Below are positions 24,071 through 37,253 of a stretch of 64,000 bases of DNA, in pieces; within the stretch, counting starts at the first letter, position 1, and every line of letters begins with the position of its first letter. The notes below the pieces were generated by a model. The model had not been told where the DNA came from. It worked only from the letters and a program-made list of their open reading frames with translations, and made no database searches. The stretch is from positions 8,800,147 to 8,864,146 of the forward strand of contig JAAOOA010000399.1 in assembly GCA_012861695.1 (NCBI GenBank), in the 5' to 3' direction. The position numbers were made by a program, and so were the translations under genes. The stretch is from Trematomus loennbergii. Its lineage: Eukaryota > Chordata > Actinopteri > Perciformes > Nototheniidae.

Positions 24071-25324
24071 TGGAGTTAGGTGGCCAGGCACTTTTTTTTA
24101 CAAATTTAAATGTTTTGATTACCTGTGGATAATTATTTAATTTATATGTTATTTTATTTGTAACTGCACTGCAGACAGAGTGCAGATCTACCTGGACATA
24201 CAATGCAGACAATAGAAGTGTTTATAATACTCAACACATTTTAGCAATTGTGTGTCTAATTTTGTATCTATCAGTAATCGGCCACCCTGCTCTCAATATT
24301 GGCATCGACCTTTCAAAAAACGTACATCTGTTGACCCCTACTATATCTACCATTGATTATGTAACACATGATAATGCAACACAATTGTGTGGAATAGGTG
24401 AAGCAAAAACCACAGTTTGAGTTTTTCTAATGAGAGTGATTGTGTGTCTGTGAGTGTCCCATACCGAGATGATGTCCTCAGGTCTGAGTTTGGGGAGTTC
24501 AGCTTTAAGGAGGTCTTTTGGCAGCGTGTCACTGAGAGCACCGAGAGCATCCAGAGAGAAGGAGTCACCCTGAAGAGACAAGGAGAGGAAAAATATAATG
24601 AGACTGTCGTAAAAAAATAGTGAGATAAGTCAAAGAAGATATATAATGCAAGATGAGGTGGTCCATTTATTTTTACTTTGTCTGCAGTTTAGACGCATGT
24701 AAAAAAATGCATAGTAGTAATAGAAGCAATACCTTATCAGTCTTGGGTTTTGGCTGTCGTGGTTGTACATGGATGACGTCAACTTTGTTAGGGCGCTCCA
24801 GAGGACAAACCGTTCTCTACAGGAACACAGGGACATACTTTAGGACATGTAGGTGAAGCCGTGGGGTGACAGAAACCCAAGGACAGGCAGAAAGAGCCCG
24901 CAATACAAAATCATTTCAATTTGTCATATAAACACACACACAAACATACACACACAAACACAGCAATAGCTTTACCTCTGGTGTCTTTTTCTTGGTTGCA
25001 GGAGGGGCAGGTGCCTGAACTCCAGAAGCTTTGGTTGTAGACACAAAGTCTTCAGAAAGCATATCCAGAGCTGGCAAGTCCTCTACCTTATTAAACCTGT
25101 ATTTTGGAGCAATTGAGTCTTCCCTCTCTCCTACAAATACACTCATCTCCTTCTTGTGTTTGCCCTCCTAAAAAAAAAGTTGAGGAGATAATAATGCCTG
25201 TTGAGTCTTTCTGTGAGAAACTGAAAACAAATGTTACCAATATGCAAACAGCCGAAGGTGTCCTCAAGGCTGTGAGCTCTGTGAGTGTTTGTGCTCCTAC
25301 CGAGATGATGTCCTCAGGTCTGAC

Positions 25325-25537
25325 TTGTGGCCGGTTTATCTGGTTTTATCTGATGTACCAGCTAAACCAGATAAACCGGCCACCAGCTAAACCAGCTAAA
25401 CCAGACATCCTGGCCAGTTAAAAAAACAGCATACCAGCGGCTGGTCGCCAGCATCCATCTATCACCAGCTTATGTTTAATAATAGTATTAAATATGCCAT
25501 GCTGGAAGCTTACCAGGATTCCAGGTGACCAGCATAC
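25325..25537. repeat. CCAGCTAAACCAG-rich repeat at the calpastatin breakpoint (U2)
   Basis: Nearly identical to 3595-3807, with the same junction to the exon remnant 25301-25324. Confidence 0.6.
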
Positions 25538-26040
25538 ATTGTTTAAATACTGGTATGATTATTTAAACCAGAGAACATAAATATATTACAAAGATTCATT
25601 GTGTCATGTATTCTGGTATCTAGCAAAAATAAAGACATTGTATAGTGTTCATAACAGTATTTTAATTTAATAAATAGCTAGTTAATATAATAAATACACA
25701 GTAACAATACAATAATTATACAAATAACAACCAACCTGCAAATCACCCTATACATACAAATAAATGTATTATCTAAAACAGGTGCATTTGATTTAAAATA
25801 AAAGCAATAAATAGAATTCAATATTTAAATGGTGACAAAAACAGTAACACTATGTATGATTAGAAAAAGGCAACAAAGAAAGTGTTTTTTGTTTTTCCTT
25901 GTTCATGTCCATAATGTTTCCGGTTGTGTAGCGTCCAGCCTTTCCCAATCTGGCCTGCATTTCTGTCTGTTGAACCCACTTCTTGAAGCAAACTGAAAAG
26001 AAATGTACAGATATAAGTACACTGTATCAGGAGGAGACAA

Positions 26041-26287
26041 CCACGGCATTGCCGTTCGAAAGCGCTGGAGACGCTGTAGTACATATGCCAGGCCTCTAGA
26101 TGGTGCTGTTGCTCACAGAATCAACCCTTGCAAAAACAAGCTAACATTTTTCAAATTGAGCGAAATGAGGCATGGCTAAAATGCATGATCTGTTTGGTAT
26201 TTTGAAAAATAAAAAGTATAAATATGCCTTATATAGGTATGGTCCTACACTATATTATTCAAATATAGCATGATAGGTCCACTTTAA
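26041..26287 (-). mobile_element. Partial TTAA-flanked miniature element, inverted (U2)
   Basis: Counterpart of 4312-4557, with the same end TTAA and orientation. Confidence 0.65.
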
Positions 26288-28017
26288 TATATTTTTTTTA
26301 TTTTTTTTATTTTTAATGTGGGAAGAGGGGGGGCGGCGCCCCTATGGGCCGGCCGCCACTATATACATTGACTCGAGTACTGTCTCATTTTAAAGTAGTT
26401 TTATAGCAGCAGTATAGTCTATTTTTAAACTGTAAAAGTATTGCTACTTTTACTAAAGTAAATTATCTGATACTTCTTCCACCTCTAGTGTTACAATAAC
26501 AATTAGCTCTACCATTAAGGTAACATAAGGGATACATTTGTAACTTATGAAAAACGATTCAATATACAGCGTAATAGAATAAATAAAGTATTTTAAATTA
26601 TACTCATCCCGTCGTACAGAAATAAAAACGGCTTAGTTAGTTGGAGTCTCTCTTCTGTGTAGCTAACTAACGTCGGTTGTGACTGCTCCGTGTCCATGGT
26701 AACAGCCAAGTACTTTTTTGTACTGTATTTGTACCTACAGTATGTACCCCTGATATCAAGGTGTTGTGTGTATATAATGTTTGATGTAAATATATATTTT
26801 CTTGAATAAAGGAGAACAAATATCTATATATATCTATATTGAGAATCAGGAGGCCATAAATGGTCTAAAATCAGGGAAATGACCATTCTGGCCAATAACC
26901 AATACCAACCAATGTGAGAAATAAATGAATAAATAATTCAAATAAATAACATCTCTTTATTGGATATAGTTTATTCTTCATAGGGATTATTTTTTTAAAA
27001 CAGTATATTAATTTCATGAAGATACATGACAAAAAACAACATCAAATCTTATAATAATAGTTAAGAAGCTGGAACCAGCGAATATTCAGCATTGTTGCCA
27101 GAAGGATGTTTGAGTAACGTAAAACGGTTATAGATAATTTAAGGACATTTGCTTCAAGTTTATATCCTTAATAAAGATGAAAATAATACAATCAATTATT
27201 TTCTATTTAAATTATTTGAAGATATTCACACATTACATACATTACATTTTTTGCGGTTGCAATGCAACGGAAACTGATATTTAATTTGTTTAAAAGTTAA
27301 AGTTAATCATTTTTATTTAATATCTTAATTTATAATCTAATAATATCTAATTTATCAAATGTCACACAAAAGAGTAAAATGCCTGTTATATATCCCACAG
27401 CCAGAGGGAATTAAAACCTGAAGAAATTCAGTTTATGACCACATAGCACAAAGAAAAGCATTACATCTTATATTCTGGAAGCTGATTCTCCAATTTTAGG
27501 AACATATCTTAAAGTTTGCATCCCTAAAGAAAAGGAGCAATAAACACAATGTTTAACTCATTTGAAGATATTAATAACAGTGAGTAATTGCACAACACAT
27601 TTTTAGGATAAATTATAAGTTTAAAATGAAGAATTACATATTTTATGAAAATGACTTTAAAGATGCATTAGAGGTCATCATATTAATTAGTAATAAGATT
27701 TCCTGGAATTGCCCTCTATTAAATCTTATATTATTTTAAAATGTCTCATTATATTTTATCTGAAAAAAACATATAAAAAGTCACAAAATAGGGAAAACAA
27801 ATCCAGTTTTTCGCAGGTCAAGCTGATACATGAACAGTTAAAACCCAAACATATTAACTTCAAAACCATATATAACAAGAGAAAACATTACAGCTCTTAT
27901 CTTATCTCGCTACTGATAGATTATTCAGCTCATTGTTGCAGCTGTATTCTGTAACATGAGGACTTTGAGGAAAGAAATACACCTTTCTCTGATAAAAGCC
28001 GACACAGCAATTCAGCT
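26288..28017. other. AT-rich gap between calpastatin copy B and the lectin (U2)
   Basis: Counterpart of 4558-6470, lacking the ~178-bp segment found in U1. No gene seen. Confidence 0.6.
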
Positions 28018-30832
28018 TTAGAGCTCATCCCTCTTCTTCTCCTCCTCCTTGTGGAAGACTTTTCCATCCGGCTGCTTCCTCCAGGCCAGTTTGACGTTGT
28101 CGTCCAATCCCTGGGCCCTTAGGTTCTTTTTCGCCTGAGACACAAAAACTCATTTTCATTATCGTTCCAATAAAAACAGATGATTTCTCTTTAGTTCACT
28201 CATCTGAAATGGTAGTTGTTCCCCTTATTTCTTCCAGTGTAAAGGCTTACCTCAGGTTATGGAATAGTATTTGTACATGTTCCTTATGCATTTGGTGGCA
28301 TGTGGCTAAGTTTCTGCTATTTACTTCTGCACATATTTACACGTCTTCTTACAAAATGCTTGGGTCCTGTTATTTGTGGCCAAAGAATTGAATGTATAAT
28401 GGATATAGAATTTCATTCATGTTCATCTTGGTCCATTTCATTCGTATTGAAATTCATTTACTACCTTTTCTTTCGTTGAATTCATTATTCTTTAATAGTT
28501 ATTTATTTGTTTCCTATCTCTTTCGTCTCTTGTTCTCATGTCATGTGAATTTCCTTTCTGGTGATTGATGATTTTGCATAAAAGTAGAAAACATGATTTA
28601 CCTCCACCAACATCGCATCCAGAAAAGCGGGGTCGTTCAGATCCACACCGTTTGGTTTCTCCACCCTCACCTTTATCACTTGCATTGAAACAGGCACAGC
28701 TAAAAACACAAACAAACTTCATCAGTCACAACATTTTTGGTGTCTTCTTTTTCAACAGACTCAATATCATCACTTGCTTTGACGTAGCTGTGAATTTTAC
28801 TCACGTCCGTAGCAAATGAATGGTTTCTTCACTCCACAGTCCAAGTCCTCCCATTTTCCAGAGTTGTCGAAAGCTGCAGCCACACAAACCTTTAAAGCAC
28901 TGAGTTTAGGTTTATTTACTTTCCAGTACTTGAAGGAGGAGTTACTTCCATCGGACCACTTCCAGGAGTCTCTGTAAAGGCTGATCCAATAATGATTCCC
29001 TCCCGGTAACAGCTCCAATATCAGCTGGTTCTCCGCCAGGTTTCTCACACTGGCCAGATCTGTGTGGTTTTCTCTGCAGTAGCTCTGGGCCTCAGTCCAT
29101 GTCATTAGGCTGTTGATGAGGACAAATGTTGCATTCGGCCCTGAAAATGGACCCCAGAGAAGCTGAGTAGAGGCACCACAACATACAGCCTGACATCAAT
29201 GCCACATCTCTGGTGGTATTGATGCCTTTATAATATAAAATATTACATTTAAATCCCACACATTTGTACTCTTGATTTGTAGTTCTGGGGTTTTTCAACA
29301 CATGAATGTTGGCAAGACACTTTAGTAGTACCAGTGGTGGAATATTCAGATATGTTAGTAAAAGCAAGAGTACAACAATGTGAAGATACTCTGTTACAGG
29401 TTAAAGCTTCATTCAAATTATATTGATTCTATATTGTTCTTATTCTGTTTAGCACAGATGTATAAGATGTAAAACGTACTACAATTCTAAAACAAGTTTG
29501 CAAAAAATGGTATATACATAACTTCCTTTGACGTTATCTTTTAAATGAAACCATGTGAGAATTTTAGTGAAAAGGGAAATGTCTTTAGTGGAACTGCTAA
29601 CACAAGAAAAAAGTCACAAAGAAAAAAGGTTGTGAACCGCTAGTTAGATAAAGACCAATGCATTGTATTTCAGAAGCTTAAAATATGATTTTAAATGTGT
29701 AATATTAATTTAAAGTTTATATTCTTACCTGTGACATGAAGCAGACCACCCTGAGGGGTATTACAATCAAATCACCCCATTTCCACAGAACGAAAATATG
29801 TGCATTGTTCATCGTGCTGTTGCTTGGTTCTCCAGGCCCCCATCGTCTGAACTCCGTCTCCCCCGGTTCGTAGAAGCTTGGGTCTGACATCGACCACTTC
29901 CAGGTGTCCCGGTCATCATGCAGCCCTATCCAGGCTGACTGAAAGCAAGAAATTGTTATAATTATTACATCCTGTTGAAGCTTTTAAAGCTGCTGCTAAG
30001 AAAATGTGTATGTTTAATAAAGAGAAGGTTTGTTGCCTTTATGAGACCAGCCTTGGTACATGGTGATCTGATGGGAATCCCCTCAAGTCAACATTCATTT
30101 ACAGCCTTGTTACTCTGAACCTCTTCAACTTTATTACAGGGTTTTATGCTATAGCTTTGGCTTAAAACATTTTCAACTCTGTTTTAATACTCAGGTTCCC
30201 ATAGGACTTTAAAACAGGTTTAGCTTTCTGTAATAATCTCTCCTTTTTAAATTTGACTCTAAAAGAAATGTAATTCATTTGAATGAAAGACAGAGAAAAG
30301 TGACCTCACTTGGTTGTATTGGCCTGCCATGTTGTTCAGGAGCTCCACAACCTCCATGCTGTCTACAGTGGCCAGGTCTGTGTGTTTCTCTCTGCAGTAT
30401 CTCTGTGCTTCAGACATGTTCTTTGCTTCAGAAACAAAATGGTACTGACGTTCAGCATGTGAGGAGACAGCGCTCAGCCCTGTAGAGACACACATTCATT
30501 TAGGCTATAACTTGACTTTTTGAATCACACTTTACTGTAATATGGCGCATCAATATACATTTTGACTTCTACTTCAAACAATTCACAGTGAAATATGTAG
30601 CTTTCAGCTGAACTTCATTTAGTTGTTTTTAAGCAAGTACCTTTCAAACAATATAAAAGGTGTTAAGAATGCAAAACAAGTAATTGTCAAATAGAATCAG
30701 AAATGTCTTCTCTAGTTATTTATCTCCCCACCCCTCAGGTTTACATGAAAAATAATAAAGACATAAAAAGATATCCAAATATATAAAACACTTGCCTGCA
30801 GCTGCCATGATCAGCAGCAGAACTACGTCCAT
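28018..30832 (-). CDS. Two-domain C-type lectin, U2 copy (least damaged)
   Basis: Exons: 30796-30832, 30310-30479, 29729-29938, 28805-29140, 28602-28699, 28018-28134. The start is the ATG at 30830-30832, which opens a hydrophobic leader ([12 protein letters not shown]) that probably directs secretion. Intron 1 has a GC donor (GCAAGT) that keeps the frame; the nearby GT would not. Phases are 1,0,1,1,0. The second domain (28805-29140) is fully open: [55 protein letters not shown], with the conserved cysteines and a WEDLDC (WND-like) motif but KPK where sugar-binding lectins have EPN or QPD. The protein ends in [11 protein letters not shown]. Exon 29729-29938 is 210 bp; an in-frame product needs 1 mod 3, so the frame breaks before domain 2. 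This may be a real null or a one-base consensus error. Expected full length is about 320 residues. Confidence 0.85.
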
Positions 30833-31004
30833 CGTTGTTTGCTCTCTGACTGCAACTGTTGTTACAGCTCATAGTGTTTCTCATGAATGTCTTTGAGTAA
30901 GCTATTGTCATCTGACTTCATGCAAGGTCAGACGCAACAGATGTTTGCATAGGCAAATTGTTCGGGTTATGTTAAATACAGGACCCAGTCGCAGAAAAGG
31001 ACTT

Positions 31005-31672
31005 GAGAATCAGAATCAGAATTCTGAAGTAGGTTTACACATATGAGGAATTTGCTTTGGTTTATGTGGTGCATACAAAGACGAAGAAAGAAGAATATGT
31101 ACATGAACAAAATAAAAATAAAAATAGAACTGTTATAACAGCTATTTAAAAAAACTTTTAAGAAAATATAATTCTCTAAGAAACTGGGTACAGTCAAATG
31201 TAATAAAACATGAAAAATACTATGTACTATATCCAAAGTGGAGAGCTGTGCTGATATAAAAGAGGTAGGTGGAGAAGAAATGTGCACCACATTTGTAGGA
31301 TTCGCACGATGTGACTTAATGTAATACATAATGTTTTTTGGGGTTGGTAGAAGTCAGTGTCGTGGGGGTCCCGGCCTTGTTGATGAGACCGGTAGCAGAG
31401 GGGAGGAAACTGTTCAGTGGCGAGAGGTTTTGGTCCTGATGGAGCGCAGCCTCCTCCAGCGGGGAGAGGGGTAAACAGTTTGTGTCTGCAGAGCGGATGA
31501 TACGCTGAAATCTTCCTTTGGAGATGAGGATGGACTCGATGATGGTGGTGTAGAAACCATCATCGACTTTGGCAGGTAGAATTTCTTCAGCTGCCGCAGG
31601 AAAAACATCCGGTGCAGCTGGGAGAGCTTGTCCCGAATGTCCCGCAGAGGGAGTAAAGTTCAACATATTTAT
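31005..31672 (-). mobile_element. LINE fragment (U2)
   Basis: Same element as 9445-10140. An internal deletion of about 42 bp, shared with U3, removes the SSITIWYAAATAKD segment. Confidence 0.75.
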
Positions 31673-31964
31673 TGTTGTATACTCAGGCAGATGATGAAGA
31701 AAGGGTAGCGGAAACCATTGGCAGTTGGCGAAGTGTCACGACCGATGGGAGCCTGGTGTGAAGACTTGCTACAGGCGCAGGCAGAGCACGAAAACTAGAG
31801 AGTCCGCCTCCATGGAAGTCCACTAGAAGTGACGTTTCAGGAGGGATAGGGTCCGATTGATACCCGGGTGGAAGGCAAAGCGGGAAGAGTGGGCGAATAG
31901 GAGAACTTGTGAGCGGTCAGGTACAACGGTTATCCGGACTGTTACCTGGATCTGGTCTTTCTAT

Positions 31965-32160
31965 GTGTTCCTCACTGAGCTCTCAATCTCCCACGTCACA
32001 GCGCCCACCACCCTGGTAGCGGGAATTATGGTGTCAGGAACTGTGGAGTCATGATCCCCTGCAAACTGCCGGGACAGGGCGTCAGGTTTGTAGGTTTCTA
32101 GAATCGGAACGATAGGTAAAGGTAAAGTTGAATCTACCAAAAATGAAAGCCCAGCAGGCT
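31965..32160 (-). mobile_element. Ty3/gypsy pol fragment: RNase H end and linker (U2, left copy)
   Basis: Counterpart of 10430-10625 with the same motifs; substitutions are shared with U3. Confidence 0.62.
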
Positions 32161-32975
32161 TGACAAGAGTTTAATCATTTGGCAGTTTTTATGTAGGCCA
32201 GAATGAAAATGGTACTCAAGTAAAAGTAGAAAAGTATTGGCATCAGAAAATACTTAAAGTGGACCTATCATGCTATATTTAAATGATATATTGTAGGGCC
32301 ATACCTATATAAGGTATATTTATACGTTTCTGTTTTCAAAATACCAAACAGATCATGTATTTTAGCCATGCCTCATTTCGCTCTATGTGCTGTTTGCTGA
32401 CCACGGGTCTGATTCTGCTGACCACGCCCCCCTGCAGGAGAGGGTAGCCGTGCTCTGATCAGCTGCTGGGCTGTCAGAAGAGGGGGAGAAAAAGAGATCT
32501 CCGTCCTCCGTGTTTTATTATATAGAGTCGTTATTCATTTGTTTTAAAGCTCAATAAATAACAAAGAAGACCTTTGACCGGCACTTTTCTAATTTTGTCC
32601 GGAAGATTTAAACTTTAACGGACATCTTGACCGGCGAAAGAAACTGAAACTGAAACTCTGCTGCACGGTCCCCTCGTTCCTTGGAAGAGGCGGAGAGGTG
32701 GGTGTTTGTCATCTGCTGGTGGACTAACCGGAGAGAATTACAGTGCTTGCCTCGACGGGGAGGGATTGCATTGAATTAAAGCAGCGGGAGCAAACGCTTG
32801 CCTCGGGGAGGGAGAAAAAAAGCCACAGCGGAGAATAAACAGAAGGGTAACCATGGTAACTATGGGCGGGAAGTCTTCTTCGCTGCTTTTGTGGCAGACT
32901 ACAGCGCCACTTACAGGCCTGGCATATGTACTACAGCGTCTCCAGCGCTTTCGAGCGGCAATGGCCGGCCGTGGC

Positions 32976-33740
32976 TAGGCCTGTCGCGATAATCGATAAA
33001 TTGACTTATCGTACGATAAATTAAAATGGACTCGATAACTTTTCTGAGCTCGATAAATTGCCGTTTACATGAGGATGTGACCAGCATTTTAGCTAGGGGC
33101 GCTGTGGCTGCCAGGCGCGCTGTGGCTACCGGCCACGCGAGCTGTGAGGGGCGGGGCTGACACGCAGCCAGGTCAGGACACTCCGCATGCACGTGCAGCA
33201 GCGTAGCAGCCAAATTAATAATACAGCGACAAGCGGGAGACAACGTGTGACTTACTCGCGGGGAATTTTAAAGTGAAATGGAATTATTTACAAAACCTAA
33301 CTACACATCTCGATTCTCCGGTGTGGCAGTATTTTGGATTCAAGCCAAATGAACGAGGCAAACCTACGGACTTGAATGAGCCGGGCGGTGTGTCGCATTT
33401 GTTTAAAAAAGGTAGCGACAAAAGCAGGCAATACCACACATTTTAAACTACACCTAAAACATAACCACCCCATTCCGTTTTCCCAGCTGGGAGCAAACAC
33501 GGCAGATGGAGAGCCCCCACCTTCCCGACAGTTTACAATCAAAGATGCATTTGCCCGACAATGCAAACATGTTGGTGTTCCTTTGCTCAAAAACTTTGAA
33601 ATACAGATTTGGATATGGCCTGTTGAGGCATCTGAGTCTTTGTATAGACAGTGGACTGTACACTTGACTGTTGTTTTAAGGAGTTGGAGTTTTTGCTTGT
33701 GAGACAATGTGTGCTCATATTTATTTATACATATATAAAT

Positions 33741-33796
<56 letters not shown>

Positions 33797-34093
33797 CTGT
33801 TTTTCAGCCTGAGTCTATTTAATTGATTGTTTTGGTTGTGTGTGATTAAATTAATTAGTTTTATTTATTATATATCATTTATATATTTTAATATTATTTC
33901 ACATTTCATTTGCAATGTCGAATGTTCAATAAAAAGTTATGTTTGAAAGGATGTACTTGAATTATTATTATATATTATCATTATGTCAGTGATCTAAAAT
34001 GGTCTTACAACGGTGCCGACAATATTATCGTTTATCGCAATAATTTCCAGGAAAATGTATCGTCCAACAAAATTAATTATCGTGACAGGCCTA
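32976..34093 (+). mobile_element. Non-autonomous hAT element with a BED-finger relic (U2)
   Basis: 1118 bp, with the same ends and GCCGTGGC duplications (32968-32975 and 34094-34101). It is shorter than U1 mainly because the AG array (about 33739-33794) is shorter. Confidence 0.9.
33739..33794. repeat. AG microsatellite inside the hAT element (U2)
   Basis: Short version of the array at 12203-12299. Confidence 0.9.
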
Positions 34094-34527
34094 GCCGTGG
34101 CCCAACCCCACATTCCCCTGATAGGTGGAGAGTTGGCCCAATAGCCGTAGCGCCACTTCTGTGACGTCATAGAAGTGTTCAAATCTGGATCAGTCTGTAT
34201 CAGATCCGTTGCAGCCCCTTTTTTAGAGATTTGGGTATGGAGGAAAATAGAGAGGGTTGTGTTTTCTGACACTTGGTGAGTTCCCTGGAACACCGGGGAC
34301 ACATATTCATGTATAAAAGACGTACAAAAGTGCATTTTGCATGATAGGTCCCCTTTAAAGTACCAAAAGTAAAAGTACTCATTTGCAGATTGGCCCATTT
34401 CAGAAAAATATATATTATATGTTTTGATTATAATTATTGATGCATTAAAGTGTTATCAAAGTTATCAAAGGTATTATATCTTAAGTACAGTACTTGAGCA
34501 AATGTACTTAGTTACTTCCCACCTCTG

Positions 34528-35407
34528 TTTACACATTATAGTGTAAATATGGGAGTGACAGTGGTTAACAACTATCTTGTTTTGAGAAAAAACGAACAAA
34601 TATAATTTTAATTTGATCTCCAAATAGAGTTAAAAATTACAATAAATTGGGGTTAAGGTACCTACTCTGCAAAAAGGGTTAAATGTAGACTATGTGGTGT
34701 GGACCCATAGACACAATAAGTGTTGAAATCAGATCTGAGTGTTAATTTGGGTATGCTGATTTTGCTTTGATACAACATTCAAATCACTCTGTTTGCATAC
34801 AGTAAGAAAGGTCAAAGCAGCACAATTAAAAAACCCAGAGGTTAAACCTGGAACAATACGTATGTTCTCTTTGGATGAGATCAACACTGTCAAAATACCA
34901 CATTACAAGTAAAATACATGCATATTGTCATTATAATCAGGAACAGGTACTCAAAGTATTAAAATGAAAGGTAATCAATACTTGCTCCTTAAGTCTATAC
35001 GTTATGATATAATTTGTATCACACTGTAATAATTCATTTTGTATTCACAATGAACTGTTAACAGTACTTTACTATAAATACGTTTTACAGTAAAACAGCT
35101 TTAGTTTTGGTTGGAGTTTAACACTGTAAGGATGGTATGATATGCATGCAAAACTAATCTCAAACACAAGACACAGCAGGGCAGGGCAGGAAGAACACAG
35201 GGACACCAGAGCCGTTTCTCATTTCTCCAATACAGAAAAAAAAAGGGTTTTGTTTGAAGATCTGTTTAGCACGCTAACTTCAGGAGCGTTGTGACTACTC
35301 CGTGTCCACGGTAACAGACGCAATGACATCAAGACACGTTGCCTTTACTTGATCAGACAAAAATAAACCTTATAAATACATTAATAATAATAATAACTTT
35401 ATTTATA
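34528..35407. other. Non-coding stretch between composite element and Tc1 remnant (U2)
   Basis: Counterpart of 13032-13911, almost identical to it. No gene seen. Confidence 0.6.
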
Positions 35408-36089
35408 TGGAGGAAATAAGTATTTGATCCCTTGCTGATTTTGTAAGTTTGCCCAGTTACAAAGAAATTAACAGTCTATAATTGTAATGGTAGGTTTATT
35501 TTAACAGTGAGAGTAAGAATATCAAAAAGAAAATCCATAAATTGACATTATATAAAAGATAAAAAATGTATCTGCTTTTAACTGTGGGAAATAAGTATTT
35601 GATCCCCTTGCAACACTTGTCTTAGTACTTGGTGGAGAAGCCCTTGTTGGACAGACAGAGGTCAGACGCTTCTTGTAGTTGGTCTCCAGGTTTGTGAACA
35701 TCTCAGGAAGGATTTTGGTCCACTCCTCTCTGAAGATCCTCTCCAAATCCTTAAGGTTTTGAGGCTGATGCTTGGCATCTCGAAGCTTCAGCTCCCTCCA
35801 CAGATTTTCAATGGGATTAAGGTCCGGAGACTGACTAGGCCCCTCCATCACCTACGTGTGCTTCTTCTTTAGCCACTCCTGTGTTGCCTTGGTCGTATGT
35901 TACGGTTTATTGTCCTGCTGGAAGACCCATCCATGACCCATTTTCTGTGTCCTGGCTGAGGGAAGGAGGCTATCGGCCAAGAGTTCACGGTACATGGCCC
36001 CGTACATCCTCACCTCGATGCAGGGAAGTCGTCCTGTCCCCTTAGCAGAGAAACACCCCAAAAGCCAACACACTCTCACTCCATAAACG
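35408..36089 (-). mobile_element. Tc1-like transposon remnant (U2)
   Basis: Nearly identical to 13912-14592; the same transposase fragment lies at 35522-35851. Confidence 0.88.
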
Positions 36090-36665
36090 TCCAGGAGCGA
36101 CGCTTGGTCAGGGTCCCGAGGCGTGCAGTTGGGACGCTCCTAGGCTCCTTCAGCTTCATAAACAGACGCAAATAGCTTTCAACTGATTGCAATGTATTCC
36201 CATCTGCGGCGGGATTTGACGCTCATGGAAGCACGGCATTCATTTGTGTCGGAGGCTGTTAAAGGCAATGTGAGCGTCCATTCCCATTGGATACCGGAGA
36301 ATTGTACACCCGGAAGTAAGTATTCCCCTTACTGTCGATTGATTTGACAGTGATATCTCCACTACTCATCAACTCAAAAACACCAGATTATCCTTGTTAA
36401 TTAAACGACATTGATAGGTTTTAGTGTGTGTACAATGCTTTTGTCACGTTTTCCCCTTCAATTCTGAGAAACAATTAGTTTTCTATGAGTTTTGGATGGC
36501 CGAAGACATTACATTACCCACAATCCTCTGTACCAACCATAGACTGTATAAAAAAATTAAATAATACATTATTCCGAGTGTGCTTGCTTTTCTCTTTGAA
36601 TGTCATCACACAACGGCATTGTAATACACGTTTCGGCTGCATTAACTATTACATATCTGCCGTAG
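36090..36665. other. Unassigned stretch between Tc1 remnant and 390-bp element (U2)
   Basis: Counterpart of 14593-15168; no gene recognised. Confidence 0.5.
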
Positions 36666-37055
36666 TTAAAGGTGGGGTAGGTAATTTTGGAGAAACCAGC
36701 TCGAGTGTGCAAGAATTTGAAAATACACAGCCGGAAAAAATCTGCCACTTCCTTACAGAGCCCCTCCTCCAACACACACGAACGCGCACATGACCAATGA
36801 GGGCACGAGATAAGTTTGTGCACAGATGGAAGGCTGACAGGCAGGTAGGCCATCCAGTTATTTTAGCCGGGCCGGCTAAAATGATTGGTCGTGCTTTTTA
36901 CAGTACTACGGCTTCCACAGATGACATTTTGTTATGGAATTTTTGTCAAAGCACTTAAGATATTCATTGCTATCGGGATGTTAAGAGCATTCCATGGAAT
37001 ATAACAAAAAGTGTATCTCGAGCCGGTTTCTCAAACGTACCTACCCCACCTTTAA
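36666..37055. mobile_element. 390-bp TTAA-flanked miniature element (U2)
   Basis: Identical layout to 15169-15558. Confidence 0.8.
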
Positions 37056-37253
37056 CTCTATTTATAGAGCCCTGATGACAAGACTTCTAGACAAACAGGA
37101 ACTGCCGCCAAAACTGAAAACTTGACGTGGATCATAAATATATAAGCAATTAAACAACATCTTACATTTCTTTTCACACAATACGTCTCCTTGCAGTATC
37201 AAAACTAATTCGGCTGACTTTTATATTTGATCCAATTGGTAGATAGGCTGTAT

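Larger units (their letters stand above)
32212..34527. mobile_element. Nested composite element, left copy (U2)
   Basis: Same three layers as 10676-13031: TTAA element 32254-34358, hAT 32976-34093. The unit switches from U3-like to U1-like sequence within this element. Confidence 0.8.
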
